Assembly: GCA_028023455.1 (NCBI GenBank)
Contig: JAQFVV010006449.1
Span: 60,001-124,000 of the forward strand
From: Epiperipatus broadwayi
Lineage: Eukaryota > Onychophora > Udeonychophora > Euonychophora > Peripatidae
Length of the DNA stretch: 64,000 nucleotides
Reading direction: 5' to 3'
The notes under the pieces are model-generated. The model was not told where the DNA came from. It saw only the letters and a list, made by a program, of their open reading frames with translations, and did not search any database. Within the stretch, counting starts at the first letter, position 1; the number at the start of each line of letters is the position of its first letter. The position numbers and the translations under genes were made by a program. Shown piece after piece: positions 1 through 12,785 of the stretch.

Positions 1-58
<58 letters not shown>

Positions 59-69
59 CATCATCATCA
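1..69. repeat. (TTA)n/(TCA)n microsatellite
   Basis: An uninterrupted TTA trinucleotide run of about 57 bases passes into TCA repeats. It starts at the window edge, so its true length is unknown. Confidence 0.95.
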
Positions 70-1330
70 GAATTATATGTATGTCCAATCTTGTTGATTT
101 ATATATGATTCTATTCCATTTTGAATGAATCAACTTTATAATGAAAATCCATCTCCCCTGACACTTCTGATGTGATACCTACTGAGCATAATGAAGGTTT
201 ACTCCCCAGGTTATCATCCCAGTATGGCCTGCAAAAAATGAGGTGATGATTCTACTGTTATGATTCAGAATAAGTCCACTTATGCTTTGAGTATTCTCTT
301 GACTAAGACGTTTTACTGTTATATCTAGAAGCCTAAACCCTAAATTTACAAGGGACATGATGCTTTGCATAAACACATCAGGCAGTATCAGAATTGTTTC
401 TTGATCTTCTCCTGTCATGGCTCTAAGGATTTATTTGATACAATGAAGTAGTGCATGCATCATCAGATGGTATCTGTTCCTTATCATGATTGTAATTTCT
501 CTTAATTTTGGTCTAAATTACTTTTCACTTCTTCAAATGGTCATGTGATTAGGTTGGTTACATTTAATAATTATTTTAGGATTACAGCAATCTCAGAACC
601 TATTAATATAAGTCACCACTCCGGTGATATGTGTGTTGGTGACTCTGCCTAGACTGTTGCTGAGATGGATTTATGTAATAGTGTTTTTTTAGGTTTGAGC
701 ATGGCAATAATGGTTTGCTAGTGAGGCAGTTTATTCTCCAAGATTTCAATAATATCTAATGTCTCTAATAGCTTGATGTCCAGTAAAATCTCTTGATCTT
801 CTGACTGCACTTCAAACCCTATCTTTGAATTGAAATCTAATAATCAAGGGGTTTTTCCTATTATGAATGCAAACAGTAATTTGTAATCTGTGACCTCTAA
901 TGCTGATAAAATAAATGCCCAAGTATCAGTTCCAACAAGGAATTTGTAATGTCTGTGCTACTAATTCTGCTATTGGAAGTGATTCAGTAGTGCTAATACC
1001 TACTACTAATGTTAGTGTACTGAATACCAATAGTCCAAATTCAATCTCCATCATTATAGTCTGGAAAATACTATACATGGGTTACCCAAGTTTTAGCTGA
1101 TTTGTATCTTTTACATTGACAATATCTTCTCTCAAAATGATTTAAAAGGGATTTTGCCTTCACTGATATTGTCAGAGTTAATAATGAGCTGCAGGTCTCT
1201 GAACAAACAGATCACCAGAATAGGTGTCATTCAATATTGAAAAATAGGTATCTTAGATGTGGAACATTCTTTGACACTTTGGTTTTCTCAAAGTTCCAAA
1301 AATTGTACACATTAACTCATTGTAGAGCCT
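70..1330. other. Non-coding or unrecognised decayed sequence upstream of LINE
   Basis: No convincing reading frame. The stretch directly precedes the LINE RT remnant and may be its decayed N-terminal/5' region, but I see no recognisable DNA-binding zinc finger or Myb motif to prove that. Confidence 0.4.
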
Positions 1331-3610
1331 GCAGATAAATCATTGTAGGAAGCCCTGTTACTTGTCCAGTGTCTATAAAACATCTTACACAGCACTCCAC
1401 AATGTCTTTGATGCAGCTTCCATAGCAGTCTCTAAAATTTCAGTGGATGTGCCAAAATTTTCTCCCACAACAGATAATAACCCTGTTGATAAACCTCTGT
1501 CTTTTCCTGAGATTTGGTCTCACCTTTTATGCAATGGAAATACTGCTCCTGGTCCGGATAAAATCAGCTATGCAGTTTTGAAGAAATCCAATAATTGTGG
1601 CTATGCTTATGTATTATATATAACTATATTAAGTGTATGGGTATGTGCCTCTAGCCTGGTGTAAATCTATTACTGCCCTAATCCCAAAAATGGGTGATAT
1701 AAAATATATTATTGATTGGTGGCTTATCATATTATACGGTGCAATTGTAAAGCTCTTTTTGATTCTTGTTGCAAGCCATTTCTACCAGTATACCATGTGA
1801 CATGAGTGTCTGAATGGTTCCTAGAAAATATTTATTTTAGTTGATGTGTGCATTGAACATCCTGTGTGAAGGATGCCAGATGTCATCATCACATTTTCTG
1901 CATTGCTTGAGTCAACTTGAAAAATGCTTTTGGCTCTATCCCTCATGTGAACAATTTTTAAATCCTTTGAGTGGATAGGCTTTAATTTATCTGCTATCAC
2001 TATCATTGAGCAGATATATTTGAGCAACACTATTTATATAGTAAATTGTTCACACAATAGAGTTTGACATCTCTGGTGTCAAACAGGTTTTGTGCTTCAG
2101 AACAGTCATTTTTAACCTCTAGAGTTTATTCCACAGACTGTTTAGTACTTATAACTGAGTTATCGGCTTTTTGACAGGAGCATTGATTGTCTAGCAAATG
2201 CTGATGATTTGGTTCTGGTTTTGGTTCTGGTTTCACAAAGTATGAGTCAGCTCCAGCAGTGACAAAATTGCTGCTTGGTCTGGAATCAATGTTAATGTCA
2301 AAAACTGTGCTTCTTTGCACATTGATGGTAAGGCAAAAGCAGATTTATGCAAAGATTTTTTCATGGTCAAGGCATGGTATCTTTGGGAAGGACTTCTATT
2401 GTTATCTAGGGCCTCTTACAGAATACGATATAGACAAATCTGCAGAGGCAATCTTGGAGAAATTTCCATCAATGCAATCATTATCCCTTTCTTTTCCCAA
2501 ATTTTGAAAATGTAATAGTGAAAAAAAAATTCCTGTCATAATTTGATAAAGAAGTTAAGTCAATTGGTAAGAAATATCTTACCATTCCTCAGCCTATAGC
2601 TACCCAGATGATGGCCTATCTATGGCTCTGTATGTAGGCACTGGCATAGTAGTCCATGACTTAAAGCTGTTACACTTATAGCCAGTTTGTTCTTTTGCAA
2701 CGAGCACCCTGAAAATGATGTCCATAAGGGTCAGAGCCATACTCCTTTAACTGACTGGTAGAGTATCTGAATAACTCTACAAAGGGTGATTTTAATTCAG
2801 AATCACCAGATATCTCAAATGTCTGGTCAAGGCTCTGTAGAGTGACAAGACTTCTAAAAAATGGAAGGTTCATTAAATTAACTCTTCTGGTAGATTAGGG
2901 TTGAAATTGTATAATGCTGACTTTCATCCATGAAGTGTTGCAAAAATACAGTTTGCTTTACATTTATATCACAAAGAACTTTTTTTGGCTAAAGCTGACC
3001 AATGCAAGAGCTGTTGCATGCAGTTATTTTAATCATTGAGGTGGCTTCACTAAATTCTGCAAGTCTTATGAATTACATTCCATGACATGAATTGGCATGT
3101 CATTCATAGGATGATCTGGATGGTAATTGCTAGTTTGCTAGCCATACTAAGAAATGTAGATAGTGTTGTTTTGCAAAGAAGACTATCAAAATTATATACT
3201 CTGTCATTTCAAATGACATCTCTTTATGGTAACTCTCAGACATGCTGCACTGAACTGTATGTCAGTATTAATCAGATTTCCAGATTCTGACAGTGGTCTT
3301 ATTTTTGATATTGTTGGTATTAACGAGGCCCAAAAACAGTCAAAATGGTAGATGATATGGTTTCTTATGAAAACCAATATGAAGCCTTTACTAGGACCAG
3401 TGCCAAAAAAATAATCCAAATACAAATGTATTACAGTCTGGTTACACACATCTTGGCTATGATGTATTTTGATGCATTCATTGTGAGTGTTCATGGTGAA
3501 TTGTGCCCTCAAATGAGGTTGTGCTGACTATGTTGGGTATTAGCAAGCACTACCACAATTTAATTTGCAGACTGAATAGAGACATTTATGGCAAGCATAT
3601 TCTAGATGTT
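1330..3610 (+). mobile_element. Decayed R2/RLE-type non-LTR retrotransposon (LINE)
   Basis: A broken LINE polyprotein is readable across all three forward frames with many stops and frameshifts. In order: an RT entry motif GNTAPGPDKISYAVLKKS (about 1,531-1,590); a block like W-CKSITALIPKMGD (about 1,655-1,695); KNAFGSIPH (about 1,919-1,948); the RT catalytic box read as ANADDLVLV (about 2,196-2,222); and a block containing NCASLHIDGKAKADLCKDFF (about 2,300-2,360), typical of R2-like elements. Further on is KKYLTIPQPIAT (about 2,568-2,605). The C-terminal part (3,345-3,527) reads YENQYEAFTRTSAKK and VTHILAMMYFDAFIVSVHG, which matches the region after the restriction-like endonuclease in R2/NeSL-type LINEs. 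An AT-rich 3' tail follows. The family level (R2 against NeSL or Hero) is inference; an RLE-type LINE is well supported. It cannot be functional. Confidence 0.75.
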
Positions 3611-4480
3611 ATCAATATGTTAAACCGTAAAACCTAGCTGTATTAATTCTTTTTTCTCATCTATTTATTTGTTTGCTGTTCACTACTATTGTAAACTTTT
3701 ATGTATTTTTTTACTGATGTTCTAGTTTAAAATTTAAAGATAAAAAATTAATTGTTAAATATATTTAAAAAATTCAATGTCCACTTTTATATATATTCAC
3801 CTGTTAGTAACAACATAGTTCAGTATATAACTCAACATTTCAAGTAGTAGAATTCTACCCTCTTTTTAAGTGTTAAGGCCTTAACCACTGACACTAGTAG
3901 CATAAAAAATAATATGATCTTTAAACTAATGAATATTGAATTTAAGGTGATGCTTTAATTAACTAGACTATTCTATCAAAAGCAACAGTCAATAGAAGTT
4001 TTGTATACTTATCCATGAGGTTATTCTTTATTTTGCCAGTTTTTCCTAAAAGCAAGATTAAGGAATGACTCCTACAAATTATCACACTAGAATGACTTAT
4101 GAGATGATTTTTTTATTATTATATAAACAGCTTTTTTGATTGTTTGTCTTCATATTTTTTTCCTGTACATTCAATATTTTTTATTTTGTTTTCAATAAAG
4201 TTATGTTCGTTGGTATATACATGCTTAGGTATATTGTGTATCGTTGTTTTTTTTTTGTTTTTTTTTTCATGAATAGTTGTAGTTTTCTTTTAATCACATT
4301 TCAATGGGCAACTGATTAACCAGTATACAGCATTTGCATTCGAATAGTATATTGTAAATGAAGATTTTGTTTTTCAGCATTCCAAGCTAAGATTCCACCA
4401 TAGGAATCCTTGTAGTGTGATATTATTATAGAAATTTGTTTTGAACTCAGCACACTATGAGAATCATAATCTCTGCCAAA
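3611..4480. other. AT-rich intergenic sequence
   Basis: No reading frame, RNA gene or repeat recognised; short T and A homopolymers only. Confidence 0.5.
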
Positions 4481-4625
4481 CCTAAACTTGAAATTCTGAA
4501 AAACCAAAACGGCATCTATGAAATACGAAATGAATGTAAATGTCAGCATATCAGTGAAAGTAGATGATCCATTGATAAGAATGAAATGAACACAACTTTT
4601 TGCTTAGAAAATTGCATGTTATGTA
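4480..4625 (+). pseudogene. Possible GIY-YIG endonuclease remnant (PLE-like)
   Basis: One forward frame reads EILKNQNGIYEIRNECKC, then HISESR, a stop, and SIDKNEMN. This has the order GIY, paired Cys, YIG-like (HIS for YIG), Arg and a terminal basic/acidic block seen in PLE GIY-YIG domains. It is very short and has an internal stop. A chance match cannot be excluded. Confidence 0.3.
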
Positions 4626-5291
4626 TGTACCAATCAACATATTGTTTATTGGGAGAACATAAAAAAATATTGGACAGAAAGGAACAATTATTAAAAAGAA
4701 AATTTAAAAAAGCTTCTGACATGGTAATGAAAAATAACCCCATAAATTATCATGTAATAATTTATAATGTTTGGAAATCATTCTTTAATCTAGCCATTAA
4801 GAAATTTTTGAGAAATCCGGGAAAATCAGGACAAATTCAAAACTTTTACTGATTGTTATCCTTGCTAGAAAACTGTAATTGTTAAAAGCCTTACCTTAAA
4901 TTCAATATTCAAGAATCCGAAGATCAGGTTTTTATTTTTTTTAATAATGTTATTAAACAGACTAGCAATTCCAGAAGAAAAGAGAATAGGAACACCACTT
5001 GAAAAAAATATGTTATATGTTAGCCCATGTGCAAACAATGAACTATATTTGAAAAGTTTAGATAAAAGTTTGAATATTTCTAAAGACATCCAATACTTAC
5101 TATTAGATGATGGAATTAGTCTAATATATAATTACTTTTTAAGTAGTTTATTCCCACTAATCATTATGTGCTTCTATTTTCAATACAAAATGAAATGTCT
5201 TAGATTTTTCAGCCTTGTTTATTTCTGTCTACTGGTCATGTTCGAAAATGCTCTTAGTAACACTCCAATTGCTTTAGATGTTTTTCTTTAG
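4586..5291 (+). other. Two unrecognised forward open frames
   Basis: Open frames at 4,586-4,852 (88 codons, Lys-rich) and 4,947-5,291 (114 codons, ending in hydrophobic residues). The second follows a pyrimidine-rich stretch ending in AG near 4,960, so it could be an exon fragment, but I find no matching donor. No family recognised. In AT-rich DNA such frames may be chance. Confidence 0.15.
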
Positions 5292-6780
5292 AAACTGCAG
5301 GGAGATAACATAGCTTTAAAGATAGTATACAATCACATCACTATCTGACCTTCTGATTGAAACAGAGTAAAATGTAAGACTAAAAGCAATATCACCACCT
5401 ATAATATATAAATGAAATCAAAGTAAATAATTGACTTTCAGTAACAATCTTTGAGTTGCTACACCCAAATAACATTGAATTCCTGTAACAAGTCAAGGAA
5501 CTAACAAAACAAAAGCATGCATCTTAACCTGGATTGTATATAAAAATGGTAAAAGTGATTAAGAAGATATCGAACAGCACCAAAAGAAACAAAATCTTCA
5601 TTTATTATTATGTATTTATTAATATATAATTTTACTATTAAGATAACTATTGCTTAAAACAAAATGAATGAGGAAATAACAATAACATCTTAAAACAGAG
5701 ACTAAACAGAATTATAAGATATCAAAAATAATTGAATTGGTGACTGTTTGGGAATTGAACTCTGATCAATAAATCTTGGGCTGGGGATTCTGCCATTCTA
5801 CCAGTGATAAATGTATACAGTCATATTAAAAATATTATGTTTGAACCTATTTTTGAATTTTATATTAATGTATATAATTGTATAATTTAAATTAGAATTT
5901 AAATTGATTAGATGATATTTTGCAGACAATGAGATAACATGAATAAATAGCAGGTTGAGCTAGTGTTTGTAATGGTCGATTCAGTTTTTATAATTTTGTT
6001 TACAGAGATAGTGATTGAAATTTGCTTGTGTTGGAATTGAAAGTAAAGTGGCACCATAGAAACCACAGAGTGAAAATTATGAATGGTGTATCTAACATTT
6101 AGAAAGAGTGTTCTCTTTATACTATTATTAAGGCTATCTGAAGAAGTGTGTTATGTTAATTATGAGGAGGTTATAAGTTTAATATTTCAGGGCAGTAGAA
6201 TAAGAAAAGATGTGATGTTTATTCAACTTATCACATAGTTAACATGTAATATCAATGTTATAAAAGGTCATTTTACAAAAAAGAAACATTTTTGGAAAGA
6301 ATATGGGGATAGATTTTAAATTTAAAAATTCAATATGTTTAGGTTTTCAAAATCAGAGTGTAAAATTTTTAATAATCAGGCTGTTATTGATTTGAAATAT
6401 TGAATTAACAGCATTTTGAAAGGGATTGATGGAGATGTTGTGTTGAAAGCAACTGAATATTTGATTTTATTTGCAGTAAACAAGAGCTATATTATGAAAT
6501 ATGTAGACATTGTTAATTATTTGAATCATTTGAGTTGTGTTAATGAAGTGAACATTTGAATTAAAGCTTGATATTATTCACTTATGATTAAAACATTTTC
6601 ATGAAACATCTGAATCACAATGTAAGGTTCAAATCCAGGTCAGAAAAAATGTGGAAGGCTATTAACACTATGTAATAACATTTATTTATTAAAGTGAAAT
6701 TTTGATAAATATTTAATTTGTGTTTAGGCAAACTAAAGTTTTAATTATTGATCTGTTAATTTTTATCTAAATATTTTTAA
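5292..6780. other. AT-rich intergenic sequence
   Basis: Nothing recognised on either strand. Confidence 0.5.
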
Positions 6781-6790
6781 TTAATAAGTT

Positions 6791-6880
6791 TAAAAAAATC
6801 TTAAACATTCACTTCTTGGGTAAAAAAATCTTAAACATTCACTTCTTGGGTAGAAAAATCTTAAACATTCACTTCTTGGG
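6791..6880. repeat. 30-bp tandem repeat, 3 units
   Basis: Three adjoining 30-bp units (6,791, 6,821 and 6,851), each containing TTAAACATTCACTTCTTGGG. They are identical except for one A-to-G change in unit 3, so the expansion is recent. Confidence 0.95.
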
Positions 6881-7087
6881 AGATATATTAAAGAACAAAT
6901 GGTTGTTTTCTCATCCCTGGTGTTCACCATGGGATGGCATTGATGGTAATCAAAAACTATACATATAACGATTCCGGGGTCAGACCTAAATGATTGGTTT
7001 GATCTAAAAAGATCTGATTTCTTAGATTTGTAATAAAATATTCTACTAACTAATACTATTATATGATGTTAGTTTTTTCATTTTTGT

Positions 7088-7430
7088 AAATGTTTATTAA
7101 TCTTATCTTGTTTTTGAGTTTGTGTTTGTTTGTCTTTAAAGTTATGGTGTTTTTCTAACTTTTTTTTTTGGACTTTATGTGTGTCTTTTTAAAGTTACAG
7201 TCTTTTTTTTGCAAGAGTAAATCAATACTTTTATTCAAAAGCAAGACATAATAATTCAATGTTTATTAATCTTAGATTGTTTTTGAGTTTGTGGGTGTGT
7301 CTTTAAAGTTACAGGCATTTTTCTCATTTTTTTTTGACTTTATGTATGTCTTTTTTTAAAATTACAGTATTTTTGGTCAAGAGTAAATCAATCATTTTAT
7401 TAAAAAAGCAATACATAATTCTAAATCTAT
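7088..7430. repeat. ~170-bp tandem duplication
   Basis: Two diverged units start at GTTTATTAATCTTA (about 7,088 and 7,259). Each contains TCTTTAAAGTTA and an AAGAGTAAATCAAT block. Confidence 0.8.
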
Positions 7431-7499
7431 CAAAAATAATGTCATTTGTATACTACAATTTAGAATTGATACCCGACTACTATTAGTAAGGACCGTCAT

Positions 7500-8000
7500 T
7501 GAAAGACTCAATTGAAAAATGATACCCGACTAATTTCCATTTTCTTTTTTTTTTTGGGCGGACAGTAATGAATCAGGAAGTGGGTTGTTTTTGTTAACTC
7601 TGTCTATATAAAAAGGGTACCGGTTATTGAAATACTAAATTTTAAAATGATAGCCGACTAATTTGTGTTTCTTTTGATAGTAATTAATCAGAAAGTGGGT
7701 TTCTTCTTTTTTTTTTTTGGTAAATCTTGTGTATATTTATAAAAAAAATAACGTAATTTAAATATTCCATTGAAAAAAACAAAACCCCGTTGAATTTGCT
7801 TTCTTTTTTTAAGACAGTAATTAATCAGAAACTGGGTTGTTTTTGTTAGTGTGTAGATATAAAAACTAATCTTATTTTGAAATAATAAATGTAACAAAAA
7901 AAAAATAAAAATAATACCCGACTAATTTTCTTTTTTTGGACAAGTAATTCCTAATAATTAGACACTGGGTTGTTTTTGTTTGTGCATATATATATATAGC
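7500..8000. repeat. ~131-bp satellite-like tandem repeat, ~4 diverged units
   Basis: Units begin at GATACCCGACTAATTT-like sequence (7,521, 7,649, about 7,780 and 7,912). Each is followed by a T-rich run and then AGTAATTAATCAGAAA and TGGGTTGTTTTTGTTA-like blocks. Spacing is 128-132 bp. Units differ by many substitutions and A/T tract length changes, so this is an old array. Confidence 0.8.
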
Positions 8001-8940
8001 AAAAGTAACTGGTCATAGATGAATTCTCGCGAAAATGGTACTTTCCGTGTGATCCTTGACATTTTTTCCATTCCGCACCCTTAAAAGCAATTTTTGAGGG
8101 TTACCCATTCGTAATGGAATCTTCAGGACATTATTACTAAACTTACAACAGTAAAGAAAAAAAATAGACGTCTTATCAAATTTTAAAAAACTATGACTGC
8201 TTCAAATACACACACTCTCACATAAAACTACAGAGAAAATAGATATTCTAGTATTACGAGAAAATGATGAACAAAATCAACTACTACGGCAGCCAATCAA
8301 GGCATTTCTTTCTCTTTTCTTTTAACATAGAAAAAAAAGCCATAACTCTTTCTGTGTTTTATCATAGAAGGAAGTCTCGTTTGTGTTGGCTTCTTTCACT
8401 GCCACCACCTCCATCCAACATAACGTGATGACTCTTTTCTGCATTTATAATGTAGAGAATTTCCTCTTTTGTTGGGTGAAGGCTGGTGAAACAGTATATT
8501 TCTAGGTATTGACCTAGAAATAGTGACATCTTGAGGCGAAAACCAGGGATGAGAAAACAACTGAACAAATAATCCAAAGACTTTATTGTTAAGGAATTCA
8601 AAAGTAATTTGATTGCTGACTCTCCCAGTTCAGGAATTTTTAACCAAGAATATTAGCCTTTAGCCTGAAATTGTAGAAACTGTGCTGAACAGCATAAAAT
8701 CTTTTAAATTCAGATTTTTAAATCATGGAAATTATCAGTAGATCAGTTTCTATGAGATTTCTGTATTATTTATATTAGTGTAGTGGATTTAAAATATTCA
8801 TTTTCATTATATTTCTATTTTTCCATGGGCATTAAAAAGTAAGCATAATAATATTGCTATATGCAAATATATGCAGATAGATGTAAATTAATTGAACTAT
8901 ATGTGCAAATCTAATTAATCTATTTTTTTTAGAAATTTTA
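8001..8940. other. Intergenic sequence
   Basis: No convincing coding or RNA feature; a short palindromic element CTAGGTCAATACCTAG-like occurs near 8,500. Confidence 0.4.
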
Positions 8941-8944
8941 TAAC

Positions 8945-10235
8945 ACACATCTTTTCTATTTATAGCTTTATCATCCATGGTGATGAAACATGCCTCAACC
9001 TTTCTCTTAACATCATTTATTTCCCTAAAACTATTCTTGGATTGTCAGGTTCACATGCATGACCAGCTTATTTCTGATGCATTGCCAATATTGAGTTGCA
9101 AGTTAGGTCTGCTTGAGCCTTGTTGTAAAAATATTTGTTCTGGGACAATCTTGTTGAGAGAGTTGCTTTCATATGTTTATAGTATGATGTCATGCAATTA
9201 TTTTCTGGGCATAAAATATTATAGAAGGCTTGAGAAATGTTGTAGGGTATTACTATATCTTTTGTATTGTTGATAATTTTATTGGTATTAGGGTGTGTTT
9301 GAAAACATAGTTGAAATTCTTTATTAAATACTGAGTGAAGTTTTCTATGGACATTTGCAATATATGGCAACAATATTCTATGTTTCTGTTGTTTAATCAC
9401 ATTGTTATTTAATTTACTGTAAAATTGTCTAATCTTCCTGTTGATGCTATTTTGTTTGAAACCGATATTTAATAAATCGTTTCTGTATAATATGAAATTT
9501 GTCCTCTTCTCTGCTTCAAATCTGCAAAGGTGCTCATTCCAATGTAAGAAGGATATTAATCCTGTGAATTTGTGAATACATGGTATGTTCTAAGGGGGTT
9601 GTATGAGGCCTCTTTTTTCTATTTGTTTTATGATCATCTTATAAGTGAGTTGTTGACCTTTACTTTGCACTTGCATATCCAAATATCTTGGTTTTCTTGT
9701 CACAATCTTTCAACTCTGTATTTACCTTCAGATGTGTGCACTTTTGTATGTCCAGCTTGATTTTATCTATAATCTCCTCTGTAGTGGCAATAAAAAGGTC
9801 AACCACATAACTTGTGTATATAATTAACTAAAGTGTTTGTTCGTATTTAGGAATAATAATTTTTTTTCAAAATAAATCAGTACAATACTTGATGAGATGC
9901 CACTCCTGGGTAAACCCATTGGCACCCATCATTCATTTGGTGCCATTGGTTGTTAAATGTTCCACATTATTATTATTTAACCATTTTAAGAAATCAATTA
10001 TAAAGTCGATCCTTGTTTGTTCCATATTGTTGTTTTAAGCTCTTCTTTTATTATGTCGATAATCCTATTTCTATTAAGGGAGCCATATACTTCAGTGACA
10101 TCGAGCACTGCAATTTTACTTTCCAGTTTTAGTATTTTGTCTTTTATTCTAGCCATATATTTGAAAATAGTAACCTGGTTATGCTTACTCTTTATTGCCC
10201 ATGATTATGAGAGCTAAGTTCTCGTGAAAGCGCCA
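8945..10235 (-). mobile_element. Decayed Penelope-like element (Neptune-like), RT to C-terminus
   Basis: On the minus strand, from high to low coordinates, the broken polyprotein reads: an RT block AVLDVTEVYGSLNRNRIID (about 10,120-10,060), comparable to the motif A region of Penelope RTs; YVVDLFIA (about 9,815-9,790), where the usual YVDD catalytic box has lost an Asp; and the linker RILLPYIANVHRKL (9,380-9,340) with THPNTNKIINNTKD. Then comes a GIY-YIG-like domain AFYNILCPENNC, SYYKHMKATLSTRL, and the C-terminal tail VKRKVEACFIT plus AINRKD (about 9,010-8,945). The CPENNC insert is what makes it look Neptune-like. The 9,400-9,068 part is still open for 110 codons; the rest has frameshifts and stops. 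Inactive fossil. The domain order supports the PLE assignment strongly; the subclade is inference. Confidence 0.8.
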
Positions 10236-10297
10236 TTAATTTTATAATAAATTGTGATTTAATTTGAAGAAGCTCTGCTGTTATGCACTGATTTGTG

Positions 10298-10300
<3 letters not shown>

Positions 10301-10378
<78 letters not shown>
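10301..10378. repeat. (TA)n microsatellite
   Basis: Pure TA dinucleotide run of nearly 80 bases at the upstream (5') side of the minus-strand PLE. Confidence 0.95.
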
Positions 10379-10379
<1 letters not shown>

Positions 10380-10381
<2 letters not shown>

Positions 10382-11460
10382 GCAGCTGTGTATGAAATAA
10401 TTTCTATTTACAATTTTCCATATTATAATTTTTAATATTATATATACAAGTGTGTACTTAAATAATAAAACTTTGTGTTGCAGCGATTGATGCTTCCACG
10501 TGCAGGTTCACTGTCTGCTATTCAAATCTATTGAGATTAATTATTTTTGTAGGTTAAATTATTTAAGAAAGCAGCTGGTTGTTAGCTAAGCCAGCTTGTC
10601 ATCAAAAGTCGACCAATATTGATAGATATTTTGTAACTATAACTTTTCAGCTAAGAAAAACTAGATATCTAAGTGCTCGCTAATATGGACGGTTGGGAAT
10701 ATTTATCATTGATCAATTACTTAAAACTTTCGAAACTCAATCACCATTAATGGGTTACTCGAATCCAGAAATCACTATGCTGAAGAATTCCTTTATCTAA
10801 ATGATACTGATTCCAAAGCAAAACTTAAAACATATTTATAGTCATAGATCTATATTTAATAATATTTGGATTTTATTTTAGAATTCTTATTTTTTTGTTA
10901 TTAATATTATTTATATATTTATTTTAGTTTCTTATCCCAGAAATTTCTGTGGTTATGAAGAAGCAAAGAAGATTCTACCGTAGTTTCATTATTTTTTTTT
11001 AGTAGTTTTACATTTTAATGTTATGCGTATCAAATATCTTTTTTTAATCAATGTTTTTTTTTTTTTAATCCATGTATATGTATGCGAGTTCATATGTGTT
11101 AAATATATATTTTTACACCACCACAATTTTATTTATTTCAAAGTGATAAACTGTAATTTATAGACGGTTGATGTATTTATATGTCTGTTTTTGTCAAATA
11201 AATCGATCGATTAATTGTTACTCTTTTGCTTGTTACTATCACCAATTATAGTAATTGTCTTAATTAGCTTTTGTCAGTCAAAACTGACTACTGTCAAGTG
11301 CTACATGGTAAGAAAAGTTGAGATAATGAATTACTTTATAATATTCTGCACTATGGAATTTTACATTTTTTATAAATATATTTACAGAAGTTTTAAGTTT
11401 TAAAAATCATAAATATTTTTTTTTCCAATTTCTGTGCAAAAGTTCTTTTTTTAATTAAGA
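10380..11460. other. AT-rich intergenic sequence
   Basis: No gene, RNA or element end recognised. Confidence 0.5.
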
Positions 11461-11467
11461 AACACAC

Positions 11468-11473
11468 ACGCAC

Positions 11474-11515
<42 letters not shown>
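11468..11515. repeat. Compound (CA)n(TA)n(TG)n microsatellite
   Basis: CA repeats pass through TA repeats to TG repeats, so the tract is self-complementary and can fold into a hairpin. Confidence 0.9.
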
Positions 11516-11516
<1 letters not shown>

Positions 11517-11683
11517 GATAGACAAGCTTGAGACAGAATACATGTTTATATACCTGACTATGCTACATTTAGTTGTTAATAAAGTAATAACTAATCACCT
11601 AAAATATTTAAGCATTTATTTGACAAATCAATGTTTTTTGACTTCATGAGTAGACTAAATTAAATAAAACACCATATAGCTGT

Positions 11684-11727
11684 AAATAATTTTTATTAGT
11701 CATTCATGAGACTAATAAAAATTATTT
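11684..11727. repeat. Perfect 18-bp inverted repeat
   Basis: Stem AAATAATTTTTATTAGTC (11,684-11,701) pairs exactly with 11,710-11,727 across an 8-nt loop. It looks like a fold-back junction or cruciform rather than a terminator. Confidence 0.85.
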
Positions 11728-11729
11728 AT

Positions 11730-12290
11730 GTACTTTCTTTATGTGGTTTGTGTCAATATTCTGAATAAAGTATGTTTGACATTTCTCCATTAAACTGTAG
11801 TAATTTGTTATCTGTACATGCTGAACAAAAATAAAGACATGTGTAGGAGATTGCAATCTGGGCAACTGGTGAGTGCTGTTTTAGCATAAAATCTTTTTCA
11901 CATGTTTATGATTACATCCTTACACAAGGTTTTAAAATCACAGAGAAAACAGTCCCACCTTGGGTGAGAGTGGTGTAGTGAGAATTACACTACAGAAATT
12001 CTAGTCTAATGAATGACTAAAATTATTATTAATATACTTTTTATAAGTGATTTGTGTCAAATTATGAGGGCAGTTCATTTATCACTTAACTATTATAAAG
12101 AAATAAAGTAAGGGTTTGTGATCTGGAAAGCTAATGAGGCTAGTTTAGCGCTGAAAGGAACATCTTGGAAATCATACCGCTTTTTCAAATGTCTTTGGTC
12201 ATACGTATATGATTACATCTCTCCTCTAGATATTAAAAGTGGATACAAACCAGATCTTGCCAGAGTGATTTAGTGAAAAGCATACATAAA
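11730..12290 (+). mobile_element. Decayed tandem hammerhead-bearing repeat, ~2 units
   Basis: Two diverged units share TTTGTGTCAA (about 11,750 and 12,050) and ATGATTACATC (11,908 and 12,209). Each has a worn hammerhead core: CTGGTGA then a GCTG..AGC stem and AAAA (11,866-11,892), and CTAATGA then a weak stem and GAAA (12,131-12,156). Both cores carry changes at normally invariant positions, so both are predicted inactive. Same ribozyme family as the copy at 19,065. Confidence 0.5.
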
Positions 12291-12785
12291 AATATTATTA
12301 CCATATGGTTTAATGAAAGAACAAAGGTTCATAAAAGTAGGGTTAGAATTAAATATCCTAGTTCTGCTTTGTATGTCCATGAAAAAGATATTGACAACAC
12401 TATTAATTTTGAGGAAACTAAGGTTGTCTTTTTTGAGAGAAATGAAAAAAAAAAGTCTTAAAAGAATCATTATAAGAAATTTATGATACTGAAGCAAACT
12501 TTAAAAGTTCTTTTAATATTAAAGTTGTATGGGAAGTAAATGGAATTGTGGATAAAGTTTAATATAAATATGTTGTTGCTCTGCAGTTCTTTATACTTGT
12601 GAAGTCTGCTTGTAGCAGTGAAACCATTGGCTGTGTTGTTGACTTTATTTTGATGGCTAGTTGGTTGAATTTTGGATTTGGGATATTTTTGGTTATCATC
12701 ACATACTTGCAATTTATCCAAACCAATTACCTTACTTTTATGGTGGCTGGATGATGAGCATAAGGCTTTTAAATCAATTTCAATT

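Noticed and set aside
6791-6880. CRISPR-like array of 30-bp repeats
   Set aside because: The units are directly adjoining with no spacers, and the genome is eukaryotic.
10017-10217. Forward hydrophobic 66-codon frame
   Set aside because: Antisense of the PLE reverse transcriptase region on the minus strand.
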